Origin: Microscilla marina ATCC 23134
GTDB taxonomy: Bacteria; Bacteroidota; Bacteroidia; Cytophagales; Microscillaceae
Reading direction: 5' to 3'
Assembly: GCF_000169175.1 (NCBI RefSeq)
Contig: NZ_AAWS01000051.1
Location: 1-64,000 of the forward strand
Length of the DNA stretch: 64,000 nucleotides
Within the stretch, counting starts at the first letter, position 1. Each line of letters begins with the position of its first letter. Both the position numbers and the translations under genes were made by a program. A model generated the notes under the pieces. That model ran no database searches, had not been told where the DNA came from, and saw only the letters and a list, made by a program, of their open reading frames with translations. This document shows, piece by piece, positions 28,491-37,357 of the stretch.

Positions 28491-28834
28491 GAGAGTCTAT
28501 GGGAAGATAAACTTTAAAACCTGAAATAGATAAGCACTGATTCTACAACCATACTTGCAAAACCAACACCAGTTGAACGATTGGCTGGGATTGCTATGTG
28601 CTGAACTTAATTTTTAGAGAAATTATGATACAAATAGAGTAAATAATGAGAAAGAATAGGAAGCTTTAGCTCAGACAATCACTTTTTTGTCCCAGTTGAA
28701 GCTTACCAAAAGGTTAGATACAATACATGCGGATTTAAGGTGGAAAAAATTATATGAAAACTTCCTGAATATCGAAATTACTCGCTATTATTGTAATAAG
28801 CCAAACAATCATCCAATAACAAGTAAAGCAGTGC
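28491..28834. other. Spacer at the left edge of the accessory island
   Basis: About 340 bp between the IS66 remnant and the helicase gene. A short frame from 28687 overlaps the helicase start but has no recognisable protein character. No promoter of the TAnnTTTG type was found with confidence. Confidence 0.4.
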
Positions 28835-31800
28835 ATGTCGACAAAGATATTTACCAACGAGGGGGAGAATACCCTGCTCAATAAGTTTAAAGGAATAGCT
28901 GAAGACCTGAGCGATTATCTAGAGCATTTCGATGCTTTGGTGGGTTATTTGTATGCCTCGGGTTATTTCAAAATACGCCCGTTTTTGGCAGATATTGCGC
29001 AAATACGCCTACTGGTAGGCATAGAAACCGACCGCCTGATAAAAAAATACCAGGCAAAGGGGCAAGAGTTTCTGGGTGGAAGCAAGCAAACCAAAGATGA
29101 GTTTCTGACCCAGCTTAAAGATGATATTCAGACCTCGAAATACCGCCAAAATGTAGAAGAGGGCATACTACAGCTGGTAGATGACATTATTACCGGAAAG
29201 GTGAAAATAAAAGCCCACCCCTCCAAAAAAATCCACTCGAAAGTATACATTTTTCGTTCCCGTAAGTTTAGTCAGCATGCCCCTGGTGCCGTAATTACCG
29301 GATCGAGCAACCTAACCAGACCCGGACTGGAAGGCAACCTGGAGTTTAATGTGCTGCTGCACGATTATGCCGAAGTAAAATTTGCCACCGATACGTTCGA
29401 AAAGCTTTGGCTCGAAGCGGTAGATATTTTGCCCGCCGATGTAAAGTATGTCAAGCGCGATACTTACCTGAACAGCGACCGTACGCCTTTTGAGATTTAT
29501 ATAAAGTTGCTGATTGAGTACTTTGGCGATTCGGTAAACTATGATGCTACAGTACTGGATGACCTGCCCCAAAAATACGACAAATTAGCATACCAGGCAG
29601 ATGCCATAAAGGAAGGCTACAAACGACTGAAAGCCCACAATGGTTTTATACTGGCAGATGTGGTGGGGCTGGGCAAAACCGTAATTGCTGCGGCTATTAT
29701 TAAAAAGTACATTCATTGGAACGGTTTTCAGAGCCGGGTGCTGGTAGTACATCCCCCGGCGGTAAAAGACAACTGGGAGATGACTATAAACGATTTTGGG
29801 CTGGGCAATTATGTGCATTTTGTGACCAATGGCAGCCTGCACAAAATTATTGAGTCTGCCCACGAATACGATATGGTGGTGGTAGATGAGTCGCATAAGT
29901 TTCGCAGCGATACCTCGCAAATGTACCAGTTGCTACAACTGATTTGCAAAACCCCGCGCAGCAAAAAAGGGGGTGATCGCCAACCCGAAAAAAAGGTGAT
30001 GCTGCTGTCGGCTACCCCGCTCAACAACCGCCCCGAAGACATTGCCAATCAGATTTATTTGTTTCAGAATACGCGCCAGTCTACTATAGAGGGCGAGCCC
30101 AACCTACAGGCTTTTTTCGCGCCCCTGATCAGCGAATACAAAACCCTGCGGCGGGCAGCCACGCTCGACCAGCCAAGGTTGCGGCAGCTTTATGGTACTA
30201 TTAAAGAACGGGTGCTGCGCCCACTGGTAATAAGGCGTACCCGAAACGATATTATGAAAAACGATATGTACCGCGAGGACATGCAAAAACAGGGGGTGGT
30301 TTTTCCTGCCATACCCGACCCTACCCCGGTTATGTATCAGTTTGATGCGGCTACCAGTGCTTTGTTTGAGCAAACGGTGCAACAGCTGACCGACACCCAA
30401 AACGGGCTGAAGTATTTTCGGTATCAGGCTATAGCCCACCTGAAAAAGGAGGAGCACAAGGCTCTGTACGACAACGCCGACAAGATATCGGGGCAGCTTG
30501 CCCACATCATGAAGACCTTGCTGATAAAGCGGCTGGAGAGCAGTTTTGAGGCTTTTAAGGGTACACTGGGCAGGTTTAGGCAACGCAACCAGTATATGAT
30601 TGAGATGTTTGCCGGCAACAAGATATATATAGCCCCCGACCTGGACGTGAACCGCTATATAGAAGAAGGACGCGAGGACGAACTGGAGGAACGCATAGCC
30701 GAACTAAACGCCAGTTCGCCCAACAATGAGGTGTTTAAACGTAGTGATTTTGACAAGGATTTTTTGCCGGGACTGAAAGCCGACCAGCAAATACTGGATG
30801 ACTTGTGCCAACGCTGGGGGCAAATAGCGGGCGACCCTAAACTGGATAAGTTTGTGGCGGAGCTAAAGAATGGGCTGCTGGGCGACAAAAACCTGGAAAA
30901 GAAACTGGTAATTTTTACCGAATCGGGCGAAACTGCCCAATACCTGGGCAATGCCCTGACCCAACGGGGCTACAACCGCACGCTGGTGGTGACGTCTAAA
31001 AACCAACGCCGGGAGTTTGACCGCATAAGGGCAAATTTTGATGCCAAACTAAGCAGTGATGCCCAAAGGAATGCGTTGGATTTTATTGTAACTACCGACG
31101 TGCTTGCCGAAGGTATAAACCTGCACCGCGCCAATGCTATAGTAAATTACGATGTGCCCTGGAACAGTACCCGCCTGATGCAACGGATTGGACGGGTAAA
31201 CCGCCTGGGAACCAAAGCTGCCGAAATTCTGATTTACAATTTTTTTCCGACGAGCGAGGCGGATGATAAAATAAACCTGCAAAATACGGTGCTCAGCAAA
31301 TTGCAGGGTTTTCATACGGCGTTTGGCGAAGACAGCAAAATATATTCGCCCGGTGAGCAACTGGAAGAAAATGTGCTGGACGAGATAAGCAACGACGAAG
31401 CCGGGGAGGACGATAAGCACCTGGAGTATTTATCATTTTTGCGAAAATACAAAGAAGAAAACCCCAAGGACTTTCGTCGGATAAAAAAACTACCTTTGCG
31501 CTCGCGTACGGGGCGGGCAATGGCTAAGTTTGCTGCCAATAAGCCAGCTCCAAACAATGGGCAAAAGCTGACTATAGCTTATTTGAAAACTTCGCGGCGA
31601 AGCGGGTTTTATATAACGGACGGGCAACAACCCAAAGAGCTTACTTTTAGTGAGGCTTTGCAAATATTTGAAGCCAAAAAGCCCGAAAAACATGTAGCTT
31701 TGATAACCGAACACTATGCCCATGTAAAGGCAATGGAAGCGGAGTTTCACCGATTGATGATTGTGCAAAGTTCGCCCCGGCTGACTGAGGACAAAATGTC

Positions 31801-32143
31801 TGCCCAGGAACGGGGAGCTTTGGCTACCCTGAAAATAGTGCTTAAGCATGCCCCCAAAGACAGTGCGCTGAAAACGCTGGCAAAAACGGCTACAGAGGTG
31901 CTAAAGATGGGCATTTTCAGGCGGTACAGCCACGAGCTAAACCGACTGAACCAACGCCGGAAAGACCGCAAACGCAATATGAAACTGGACGAGGTAATGG
32001 CAGAAGCCCAAAAGATTATAGACAAGTACCCCATACGACAGATTTATGAGGCACGGCAACAACAGGAGGAGGTGCAAAAGGCTGCCGAACAGCGTGCCCG
32101 AAAGGAAATTCCTGAGATTATTATTTCGGAATCGTTTGGATGA
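28835..32143 (+). CDS. PLD-nuclease / SNF2-family helicase fusion (candidate restriction or defence helicase)
   Basis: A 1102-aa protein joining a phospholipase-D-type nuclease domain to a superfamily 2 helicase. The PLD motif is KIHSKVYIF (H-x-K at about 132-136) with GSSNLTRPGLEGNLEFN at about 155-171. The helicase has Walker A VVGLGKT (about 278), DESH (about 350), LLSATPLNN (about 390), and helicase-C motifs TTDVLAEGINLHRA (about 752) and LMQRIGRVNRLG (about 783). The C-terminal about 170 residues are basic and helical. PLD nucleases cut DNA in restriction enzymes such as BfiI, so the likely role is translocation and cleavage of foreign DNA. The next gene is a DNA methyltransferase that would protect host DNA. 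The full DISARM or BREX gene set is absent. Confidence 0.85.
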   Translation: MSTKIFTNEGENTLLNKFKGIAEDLSDYLEHFDALVGYLYASGYFKIRPFLADIAQIRLLVGIETDRLIKKYQAKGQEFLGGSKQTKDEFLTQLKDDIQTSKYRQNVEEGILQLVDDIITGKVKIKAHPSKKIHSKVYIFRSRKFSQHAPGAVITGSSNLTRPGLEGNLEFNVLLHDYAEVKFATDTFEKLWLEAVDILPADVKYVKRDTYLNSDRTPFEIYIKLLIEYFGDSVNYDATVLDDLPQKYDKLAYQADAIKEGYKRLKAHNGFILADVVGLGKTVIAAAIIKKYIHWNGFQSRVLVVHPPAVKDNWEMTINDFGLGNYVHFVTNGSLHKIIESAHEYDMVVVDESHKFRSDTSQMYQLLQLICKTPRSKKGGDRQPEKKVMLLSATPLNNRPEDIANQIYLFQNTRQSTIEGEPNLQAFFAPLISEYKTLRRAATLDQPRLRQLYGTIKERVLRPLVIRRTRNDIMKNDMYREDMQKQGVVFPAIPDPTPVMYQFDAATSALFEQTVQQLTDTQNGLKYFRYQAIAHLKKEEHKALYDNADKISGQLAHIMKTLLIKRLESSFEAFKGTLGRFRQRNQYMIEMFAGNKIYIAPDLDVNRYIEEGREDELEERIAELNASSPNNEVFKRSDFDKDFLPGLKADQQILDDLCQRWGQIAGDPKLDKFVAELKNGLLGDKNLEKKLVIFTESGETAQYLGNALTQRGYNRTLVVTSKNQRREFDRIRANFDAKLSSDAQRNALDFIVTTDVLAEGINLHRANAIVNYDVPWNSTRLMQRIGRVNRLGTKAAEILIYNFFPTSEADDKINLQNTVLSKLQGFHTAFGEDSKIYSPGEQLEENVLDEISNDEAGEDDKHLEYLSFLRKYKEENPKDFRRIKKLPLRSRTGRAMAKFAANKPAPNNGQKLTIAYLKTSRRSGFYITDGQQPKELTFSEALQIFEAKKPEKHVALITEHYAHVKAMEAEFHRLMIVQSSPRLTEDKMSAQERGALATLKIVLKHAPKDSALKTLAKTATEVLKMGIFRRYSHELNRLNQRRKDRKRNMKLDEVMAEAQKIIDKYPIRQIYEARQQQEEVQKAAEQRARKEIPEIIISESFG

Positions 32144-32170
32144 GCTTTTTGATGGCGAATTGTGAAATTA

Positions 32171-32450
32171 TGAATGGTGGATTGTATGATGATCAACTAA
32201 AAAACTCCCGACTCCGGACTACTGACTAAAAAACTAAAGATGAATGGTAGATTGTATAATGATCAACTAAAAAACTCCGGACTCCGGACTACTGACTAAA
32301 AAACTAAAGATGAATGGTGGATTGTATGATGATCAACTAAAAAACTCCCGACTCCGGACTATTGACTAAAAAACTAAAGATGAATGGTGGATTGTATGAT
32401 GATCAACTAAAAAACTCCCGACTCCGGACTATTGACTAAAAAACTAAAGA
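32171..32450 (+). repeat. Four tandem 70-bp repeats, each with a 19-codon mini-ORF, leading into the methyltransferase start
   Basis: Units begin at 32171, 32241, 32311 and 32381, exactly 70 bp apart. Each contains ATG (at 32170, 32240, 32310, 32380), 18 more codons and TAA, for example MNGGLYDDQLKNSRLRTID, then ten bases to the next ATG. The fifth ATG in the same register is the start of the methyltransferase gene (32450). Differences between units are few and mostly change the amino acid. No unique spacers, so not CRISPR. Confidence 0.9.
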
Positions 32451-35400
32451 TGAACAAAGAAGCGCTAAAAGAAATATTACAGGCGGGCTATGACCGCAAC
32501 ACCTGGAAAACTGTTTTATTGGCGTTGTTTGGCAACGACCGGGTGGCTTTTTATGCCCACCCCCAGGCTATAGACCTGCACAACAACGACATAGCCCAAA
32601 GCCTGCACCGCTGGGGTGAAATAATGCTCGATGACGACGAAGAAACCCTGCAGCTGTACGAGGTGACTCTGCACAACGACACCAAAATAGAACGCAGCCG
32701 CATCAAGGTAAACCAACTGATAGCCCACCACGTACGCACCAGTGCCTCGCCCAATGTGCTGGTAAGCTTTAGCCATAACCCTGAGGTGGCAAACCCCAAA
32801 TGGCGGTTGTCGTTTGTGGGCAACACCGAGCACTACAACGAAGACGGCGACCTGGTAAGTCAGCAAACCCAGGCAAAACGCTATACTTATGTGTTTGGCA
32901 CGCAAGACACCCACAAAACGGCTATAGAACGCCTGCTTACCCTTACGGGCGAAATCCCTACGCTGGCGGCGGTGTTCCGGGCGTTTTCGGTAGAGAAGCT
33001 CTCCAAAGATTTTTTTAAAGAATACCTGAGCCATTACGAAGCCTTTGTGAATGACCTGACCACCCGCAACAAAAAACAGAAAGTATTTAAGGGCAAGGCA
33101 GCTGACAAGGCAATGCGCGACTTTTGCAAAAAACTGCTGGGGCGGGTGGTGTTTTTATATTTTATACAAAAAAAGGGCTGGCTGGGAGTGCCCCACCAGG
33201 GCGACCCCGAAGAAGGCTACCGCGAAGGCAGGGGCGACCTTGCCTTTATGCAAACTTACTTTGCTCAGGTGCAGACAAAAGGCGAGGCGGCAAAATTTTA
33301 TGAAAGCTACCTTACACGGTTGTTTTTCGATACCCTAAGCAGCCCCCGCAGCAACCAGCAACCCCTGACGATGCCCGACGGGAGCCAGTGCTGGCTGCCT
33401 TACCTGAACGGGGGTTTGTTTGACGAAGAAAACAAGGACTACCGCCAGCTTAACTTTGACCCGGAGCTGTTTGTGGCATTGTTTGGGTTTTTCGAACGCT
33501 ACAACTTTACGGTGGCAGAAAACAACCCCGATGAGCAGGAGGTGGCAGTAGACCCCGAAATGCTGGGTAACATATTTGAGAATTTGCTGGAAGACAACAA
33601 AGACAAGGGTACTTTTTATACCCCCAAGGCTATAGTAAGCTATATGACCCAGGAGAGCCTGCTGCAATACCTGCAAACCCACCTGAACACGCCCAACAAG
33701 GCGGCTCTGGAACAACTGGTACGCCACAAAAGCCAGGGCAATACCAGCGAAACCCAAAAATATTTGCGCAAGCACGCCAAACAAATAAAGGAGTTGCTGG
33801 ACGTGGTGACGATTTGCGACCCGGCGATTGGTTCGGGTGCCTTCCCGATGGGGATTTTGCACGAAATACTGGAAATAAAAACCACCCTCGACTGGACGCT
33901 GGACCGGGCTGCCGAGAAAAAGGCGATTTTGCAACGCAATATTTATGGGGTAGACATAGAGCAGGGAGCTATAGACATAGCCCGGCTGCGGTTTTGGTTG
34001 TCTATTATTATAGAAGAAGAAGTGCCCACCCCCCTGCCCAACCTCGACTATAAGATAATGCAGGGCAACTCGCTGCTGCAAAGTTTCGAGGGGGTAGATT
34101 TGTCGTTTGATGACAAGATAATTAAAGGGCAAAAAGTGATGGGCTTTAACAATCAGCAAAAGAGTGAGTTGCAGAAACTGACCAAAGATTATTACAGTGC
34201 CAGCAATGCGGTAAGCAAGCGCGAACTAAAGACAAAGATTGACGCAAAGATAAAGGGACACATTAAAAGCAAATTTGAGAAAAAACAAAAAAGCCTGAGT
34301 ACGCTAAAGGCAAAGGCTGTAGCCAAAGTAATGGCAAACAAAGCCGCCAAAACCGATAGCAACGCGGTAAAAAAACGCAAGGCAAAGGCATTGGCAAAAG
34401 CCGAAAAAGAGGTAGCAACCCTACAGCAACAGCTTGCCGACACCATAGACAAGCTTAAGCGGCTCCATACTGCCCCCACTACCGCCAACAAACCTTATTT
34501 TTTGTGGAAACTGTTTTTTCAGGAGGTGTTTGCCCAGGGTGGGTTCGATATAGTGCTGGGCAACCCGCCTTATATACAGCTGCAAAAAATAAAGGAACAA
34601 GCTGCCCAACTGGCCAACGAAAACTACCAAACCTTTTCCAAATCAGCCGATATTTATTGTTTGTTTTACGAAAAAGGTTTTGGGTTGCTAAAGGAGCATG
34701 GGGTGTTGAGTTTTATTACTGCCAACAAATGGATGCGGGCAAAATTTGGCAAAGAATTTCGAGTTTGGCTAAAAACTGTAAAGATTGAAAAACTTATCGA
34801 CTTTGGCGATTTACCAGTATTTACTCAAGTAATCACTTACCCTTGCATTTTTCAGATAAGCAAAAACACTCCGCAAAATATTTTTAAAGGTATAAATGTA
34901 GAAACCTTAGATTATGAAAGCTTACATGAATACATTGATGAACATGTATTTGATATAGATGCTTCATTACTAAACGAGCAAGGTTGGGTACTTACAAGTA
35001 AAATCACCCAGAATTTGATTGCTAAAATTAAAAGTCAAGGTGTTACTCTAAAAGAATGGGATATGCCTATTTATAGAGGGCTAATTACGGGATTAAATGA
35101 AGCATTTGTTATTGATGAAGCGACTAAAAATAGCTTGATTACAAAGGATGCCAAGAGTTCTGAAAGAATTAAACCTTTTTTGGAAGGCAAGCAAATCAAA
35201 AGATATAAACAACCAACAAATCCTAAACATTTAATACTTTTCCCTAAAGGGTGGACAAATGAACAAGGAGAATTTAAAAATGAAGAAGATGCCTGGACTT
35301 GGCTTAAAGATAATTACTCTTCGTTAAGCACTCATTTAAATACTTTTAGAGAAAAGGCTAAAAAAAGAGGAGATAAAGGTAATTATTGGTGGGAACTAAG

Positions 35401-35917
35401 AGCTTGTGCATATTATGAAGAGTTTGAGAAACCCAAGCTTATTTATCCTAATATTTGTAAACAACCTGAATTTACCTACGATTTACAAAAGTTTTATACT
35501 AACCAAAAATGCTTTATTATAAGCAAGGATGATAAATACTTACTCACGGTTTTAAACAGTCAAGTAATAAACTTCTTATTTAAGAATATTCTTCCCAAAC
35601 TTCAGGGTGGTTTTTATGAACCAAGTTATGTCTTTCTAAAAGATTTTCCCATCCCACAAATCCCCGAAGCCGAACAAGCCCCCTTTGTGGCAAAAGCCGA
35701 ACAAATATTGGCTGCCAAAGCCGCCGGGCAAGACACCACCGCCCTCGAAGCCGAAGTAGATTTGATGGTGTATTGTCTGTATGGGTTGGGCTATAGGGAG
35801 GTAAAAATTGTAGACCCCAACTTTGCCCTCAGCAAAGATGCCTATCAATATTGCGTGCAGGCTTTCGCCAAAGGGGCGGTAGAGGAGTTGGGTGGAAAAC
35901 ACCTATCAGGTTTGTAA
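32450..35917 (+). CDS. Eco57I-type adenine-specific DNA methyltransferase with its own target-recognition region
   Basis: A 1155-aa class I N6-adenine methyltransferase of the type IIG/PglX-like kind. Residues about 385-400 carry GTFYTPKAIVSYM; the SAM-binding motif is DPAIGSGAFPMGILHE (about 457); IYGVDIEQGAIDIARLRFWLS and IMQGNSLL follow; the catalytic motif NPPY is at about 704 (VLGNPPYIQL). A Lys-rich coiled-coil insert (about 560-675) lies between. Residues about 775-1065 (34780-35640) are the probable target-recognition region and are visibly AT-rich compared with both sides. ATG at 32450 follows the 70-bp repeats; an in-frame TTG at 32432 is the alternative. With the helicase upstream it forms a likely restriction-modification pair. 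The last residues come from a repeat-like palindrome. Confidence 0.9.
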   Translation: MNKEALKEILQAGYDRNTWKTVLLALFGNDRVAFYAHPQAIDLHNNDIAQSLHRWGEIMLDDDEETLQLYEVTLHNDTKIERSRIKVNQLIAHHVRTSASPNVLVSFSHNPEVANPKWRLSFVGNTEHYNEDGDLVSQQTQAKRYTYVFGTQDTHKTAIERLLTLTGEIPTLAAVFRAFSVEKLSKDFFKEYLSHYEAFVNDLTTRNKKQKVFKGKAADKAMRDFCKKLLGRVVFLYFIQKKGWLGVPHQGDPEEGYREGRGDLAFMQTYFAQVQTKGEAAKFYESYLTRLFFDTLSSPRSNQQPLTMPDGSQCWLPYLNGGLFDEENKDYRQLNFDPELFVALFGFFERYNFTVAENNPDEQEVAVDPEMLGNIFENLLEDNKDKGTFYTPKAIVSYMTQESLLQYLQTHLNTPNKAALEQLVRHKSQGNTSETQKYLRKHAKQIKELLDVVTICDPAIGSGAFPMGILHEILEIKTTLDWTLDRAAEKKAILQRNIYGVDIEQGAIDIARLRFWLSIIIEEEVPTPLPNLDYKIMQGNSLLQSFEGVDLSFDDKIIKGQKVMGFNNQQKSELQKLTKDYYSASNAVSKRELKTKIDAKIKGHIKSKFEKKQKSLSTLKAKAVAKVMANKAAKTDSNAVKKRKAKALAKAEKEVATLQQQLADTIDKLKRLHTAPTTANKPYFLWKLFFQEVFAQGGFDIVLGNPPYIQLQKIKEQAAQLANENYQTFSKSADIYCLFYEKGFGLLKEHGVLSFITANKWMRAKFGKEFRVWLKTVKIEKLIDFGDLPVFTQVITYPCIFQISKNTPQNIFKGINVETLDYESLHEYIDEHVFDIDASLLNEQGWVLTSKITQNLIAKIKSQGVTLKEWDMPIYRGLITGLNEAFVIDEATKNSLITKDAKSSERIKPFLEGKQIKRYKQPTNPKHLILFPKGWTNEQGEFKNEEDAWTWLKDNYSSLSTHLNTFREKAKKRGDKGNYWWELRACAYYEEFEKPKLIYPNICKQPEFTYDLQKFYTNQKCFIISKDDKYLLTVLNSQVINFLFKNILPKLQGGFYEPSYVFLKDFPIPQIPEAEQAPFVAKAEQILAAKAAGQDTTALEAEVDLMVYCLYGLGYREVKIVDPNFALSKDAYQYCVQAFAKGAVEELGGKHLSGL

Positions 35918-35945
35918 GGCTACACTGAAAAAACCTGACAGGTGT
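35903..35945 (+). terminator. Palindrome overlapping the methyltransferase stop codon
   Basis: CACCTATCAGGTTT near 35903-35915 pairs with AAACCTGACAGGTG near 35930-35943, one mismatch. It includes the last codons and the TAA. Same ACCTGxCAGGT core as 5769-5803 and 45600-45641. Further on, CACCCTGAGCGCGCCGAAGG at 35999-36018 resembles a short hairpin repeat seen in many Bacteroidota spacers. Confidence 0.5.
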
Positions 35946-36056
35946 AAGCTGGGGTTTTTCGCAATTATGATAAAAACATCCGCACCCACCATCCTGTGTC
36001 ACCCTGAGCGCGCCGAAGGGTTTGGGGGGTGCAGCGAGTAAAAAGAGTAATAAACA

Positions 36057-36551
36057 ATGACAAATCACACTTTTGGTATTAACAGCTCCGAAGATAAGTT
36101 TCGGGCGGTGCTCGAAGAATACAACGAATATCTTCAGGACGCAGCCAACACAAGGAAAGCCCTCAGCCTTGCTACTAATACCTGGCATATTCTGGATTGG
36201 GTATTTAAAGAATTTCCCGGGGTGCATGGGTTTACCGATCCTGACCATCGGAAAGCATTTGGTCAGTTTAGAGAAAGTTTATACCCAAATTGTGAAGCTT
36301 TGAAACTTTTGCATGACATAGCCAATGGCAGCAAACACATGACCTTGGACACAGGCAGGGAAAAGTCAGAAATTAGTACTACTGAGGAACATAAGGGAAC
36401 TTCTGATAACACCTTTGATTACACGTTTGATATTTCCAGGTTAGAGATAAACATGAATGATGGCTCCACCCTGTATTTTGAAGATGAAATAAAGAAGGCA
36501 ATTACCTTTTTTAAAGGTTATTTTAAGGGTGAATTGGGGGTTACAATATGA
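36057..36551 (+). CDS. Small helical protein of unknown function in the island
   Basis: A 164-aa protein that I cannot assign. The first 110 residues are predicted mostly helical (FRAVLEEYNEYLQDAANTRK, TWHILDWVFKEF) and contain CEALKLLHDIANGSKHMTLD; the DIANGSKH stretch resembles a motif seen in HEPN-like helical bundles, but catalytic R-x4-6-H cannot be confirmed. The last part is beta-rich (FDYTFDISRLEINMNDGSTLYFED). It lies 139 bp after the methyltransferase on the same strand and has lower GC than that gene. It could be an accessory protein of the pair or an independent island passenger. Confidence 0.6.
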   Translation: MTNHTFGINSSEDKFRAVLEEYNEYLQDAANTRKALSLATNTWHILDWVFKEFPGVHGFTDPDHRKAFGQFRESLYPNCEALKLLHDIANGSKHMTLDTGREKSEISTTEEHKGTSDNTFDYTFDISRLEINMNDGSTLYFEDEIKKAITFFKGYFKGELGVTI

Positions 36552-36656
36552 GCTTGTTCCGTACACAATAATATTCCGGCAGATTAGCACCGCCGTTGTT
36601 TGTGTCTCACAAGCAACCAAACAGCCGAACCAACAAGATGTACATTAGGCTGACCT

Positions 36657-36821
36657 ATTGCTTGTGGGGACACCATAGCCGTCAGGTTAAGAGGAGCATA
36701 GTAAAAAAAAATTACTTAAAAATACCGTCATCGCCTCAGCGCGTGTCTTCACGCGCTGATCGAATCGCCAAAAGGGGTAAAAAAACAGTAGCCTGACGGC
36801 TATGGTGGGGACACAAGCAAT
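36657..36821. mobile_element. 165-bp MITE-like element with long inverted ends
   Basis: The left end ATTGCTTGTG (36657-36666) and right end CACAAGCAAT (36812-36821) are complements; inside, CACCATAGCCGTCAGG (36671-36686) pairs with CCTGACGGCTATGGTG (36792-36807). The four bases between the two blocks are not paired. The centre holds a hairpin CAGCGCGTG-TCTT-CACGCGCTG. The inner 36693-36804 is shared with 10230-10362. No convincing target duplication was seen. Confidence 0.7.
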
Positions 36822-36857
36822 GGCGGAGATTCAATACTGCCCAAATTTCTCCCATTT

Positions 36858-37256
36858 TTGGGTTTTAACAAAACAAAAGGAGTGGTAGCAGTGGGTACAG
36901 CCTCACAGGAACCAATAAAAGCCACTTCAAAAGAGAAAGCAGAACAAGAATACCTGGCTGGCGAAAGGGCTGACCAAATAATGGTTATCCTAAAAAAAGA
37001 TACACTTATTAACAAACAAGAGCTATACACGCTCAACCTGGGGCAACACAGAAACGAAGGTGCCTACTTAACTAAAAAAGCTACCTCTTACCAGCGAAGG
37101 GTAATTTTAATGGGTATTTTGGAAAAAGACCCAATGCCATTTGATACCCTTAGAGCGATTTTTAAAGACATGCTTGTTAAAAGTTCTAATATACGTTTCG
37201 ATTCTACAAGATACTCAAAATTTGAGCTAGATGATCGGACCTTGCCTTTTAAATAG
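36858..37256 (+). CDS. Protein fragment of unknown function next to the MITE-like element, possibly 5'-truncated
   Basis: Open frame ending DDRTLPFK. No ATG is available near the 5' end: the frame is open from 36792, inside the right end of the mobile element, with first possible starts TTG at 36858 or GTG shortly after. The product is basic and helical (KEKAEQEYLAGERADQIMVILKKD, YQRRVILMGILEKDPMPFDTLRAIFKDML) and has a winged-helix-like feel but no known motif. The upstream in-frame residues SILPKFLPFLGFNKTKG look like genuine protein, which suggests that the element landed in or next to the original 5' end. Function unknown. Confidence 0.5.
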   Translation: MGFNKTKGVVAVGTASQEPIKATSKEKAEQEYLAGERADQIMVILKKDTLINKQELYTLNLGQHRNEGAYLTKKATSYQRRVILMGILEKDPMPFDTLRAIFKDMLVKSSNIRFDSTRYSKFELDDRTLPFK

Positions 37257-37357
37257 AATACATTAGTTTATGGTATTCTGGCAGATTTTCTCTCTATAAA
37301 CTGTTCCAAAAATCGAGGAATGACAATAAAACAAACTGATATAAATAAAAAATAACT

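Noticed and set aside
28687-28884. Short gene upstream of the helicase
   Set aside because: It overlaps the helicase start in another frame and its sequence has no protein-like features.
32171-32450. CRISPR array
   Set aside because: The 70-bp units are contiguous with no variable spacers, and no cas gene is nearby.
28835-35917. Complete DISARM, BREX or type I restriction system
   Set aside because: No drmA/drmB, no brxA/B/C/Z-like genes and no hsdS-like specificity subunit are present.
35996-36020. Regulatory element CACCCTGAGCGCGCCGAAGG
   Set aside because: It looks like a short hairpin repeat common in the phylum; function cannot be supported.
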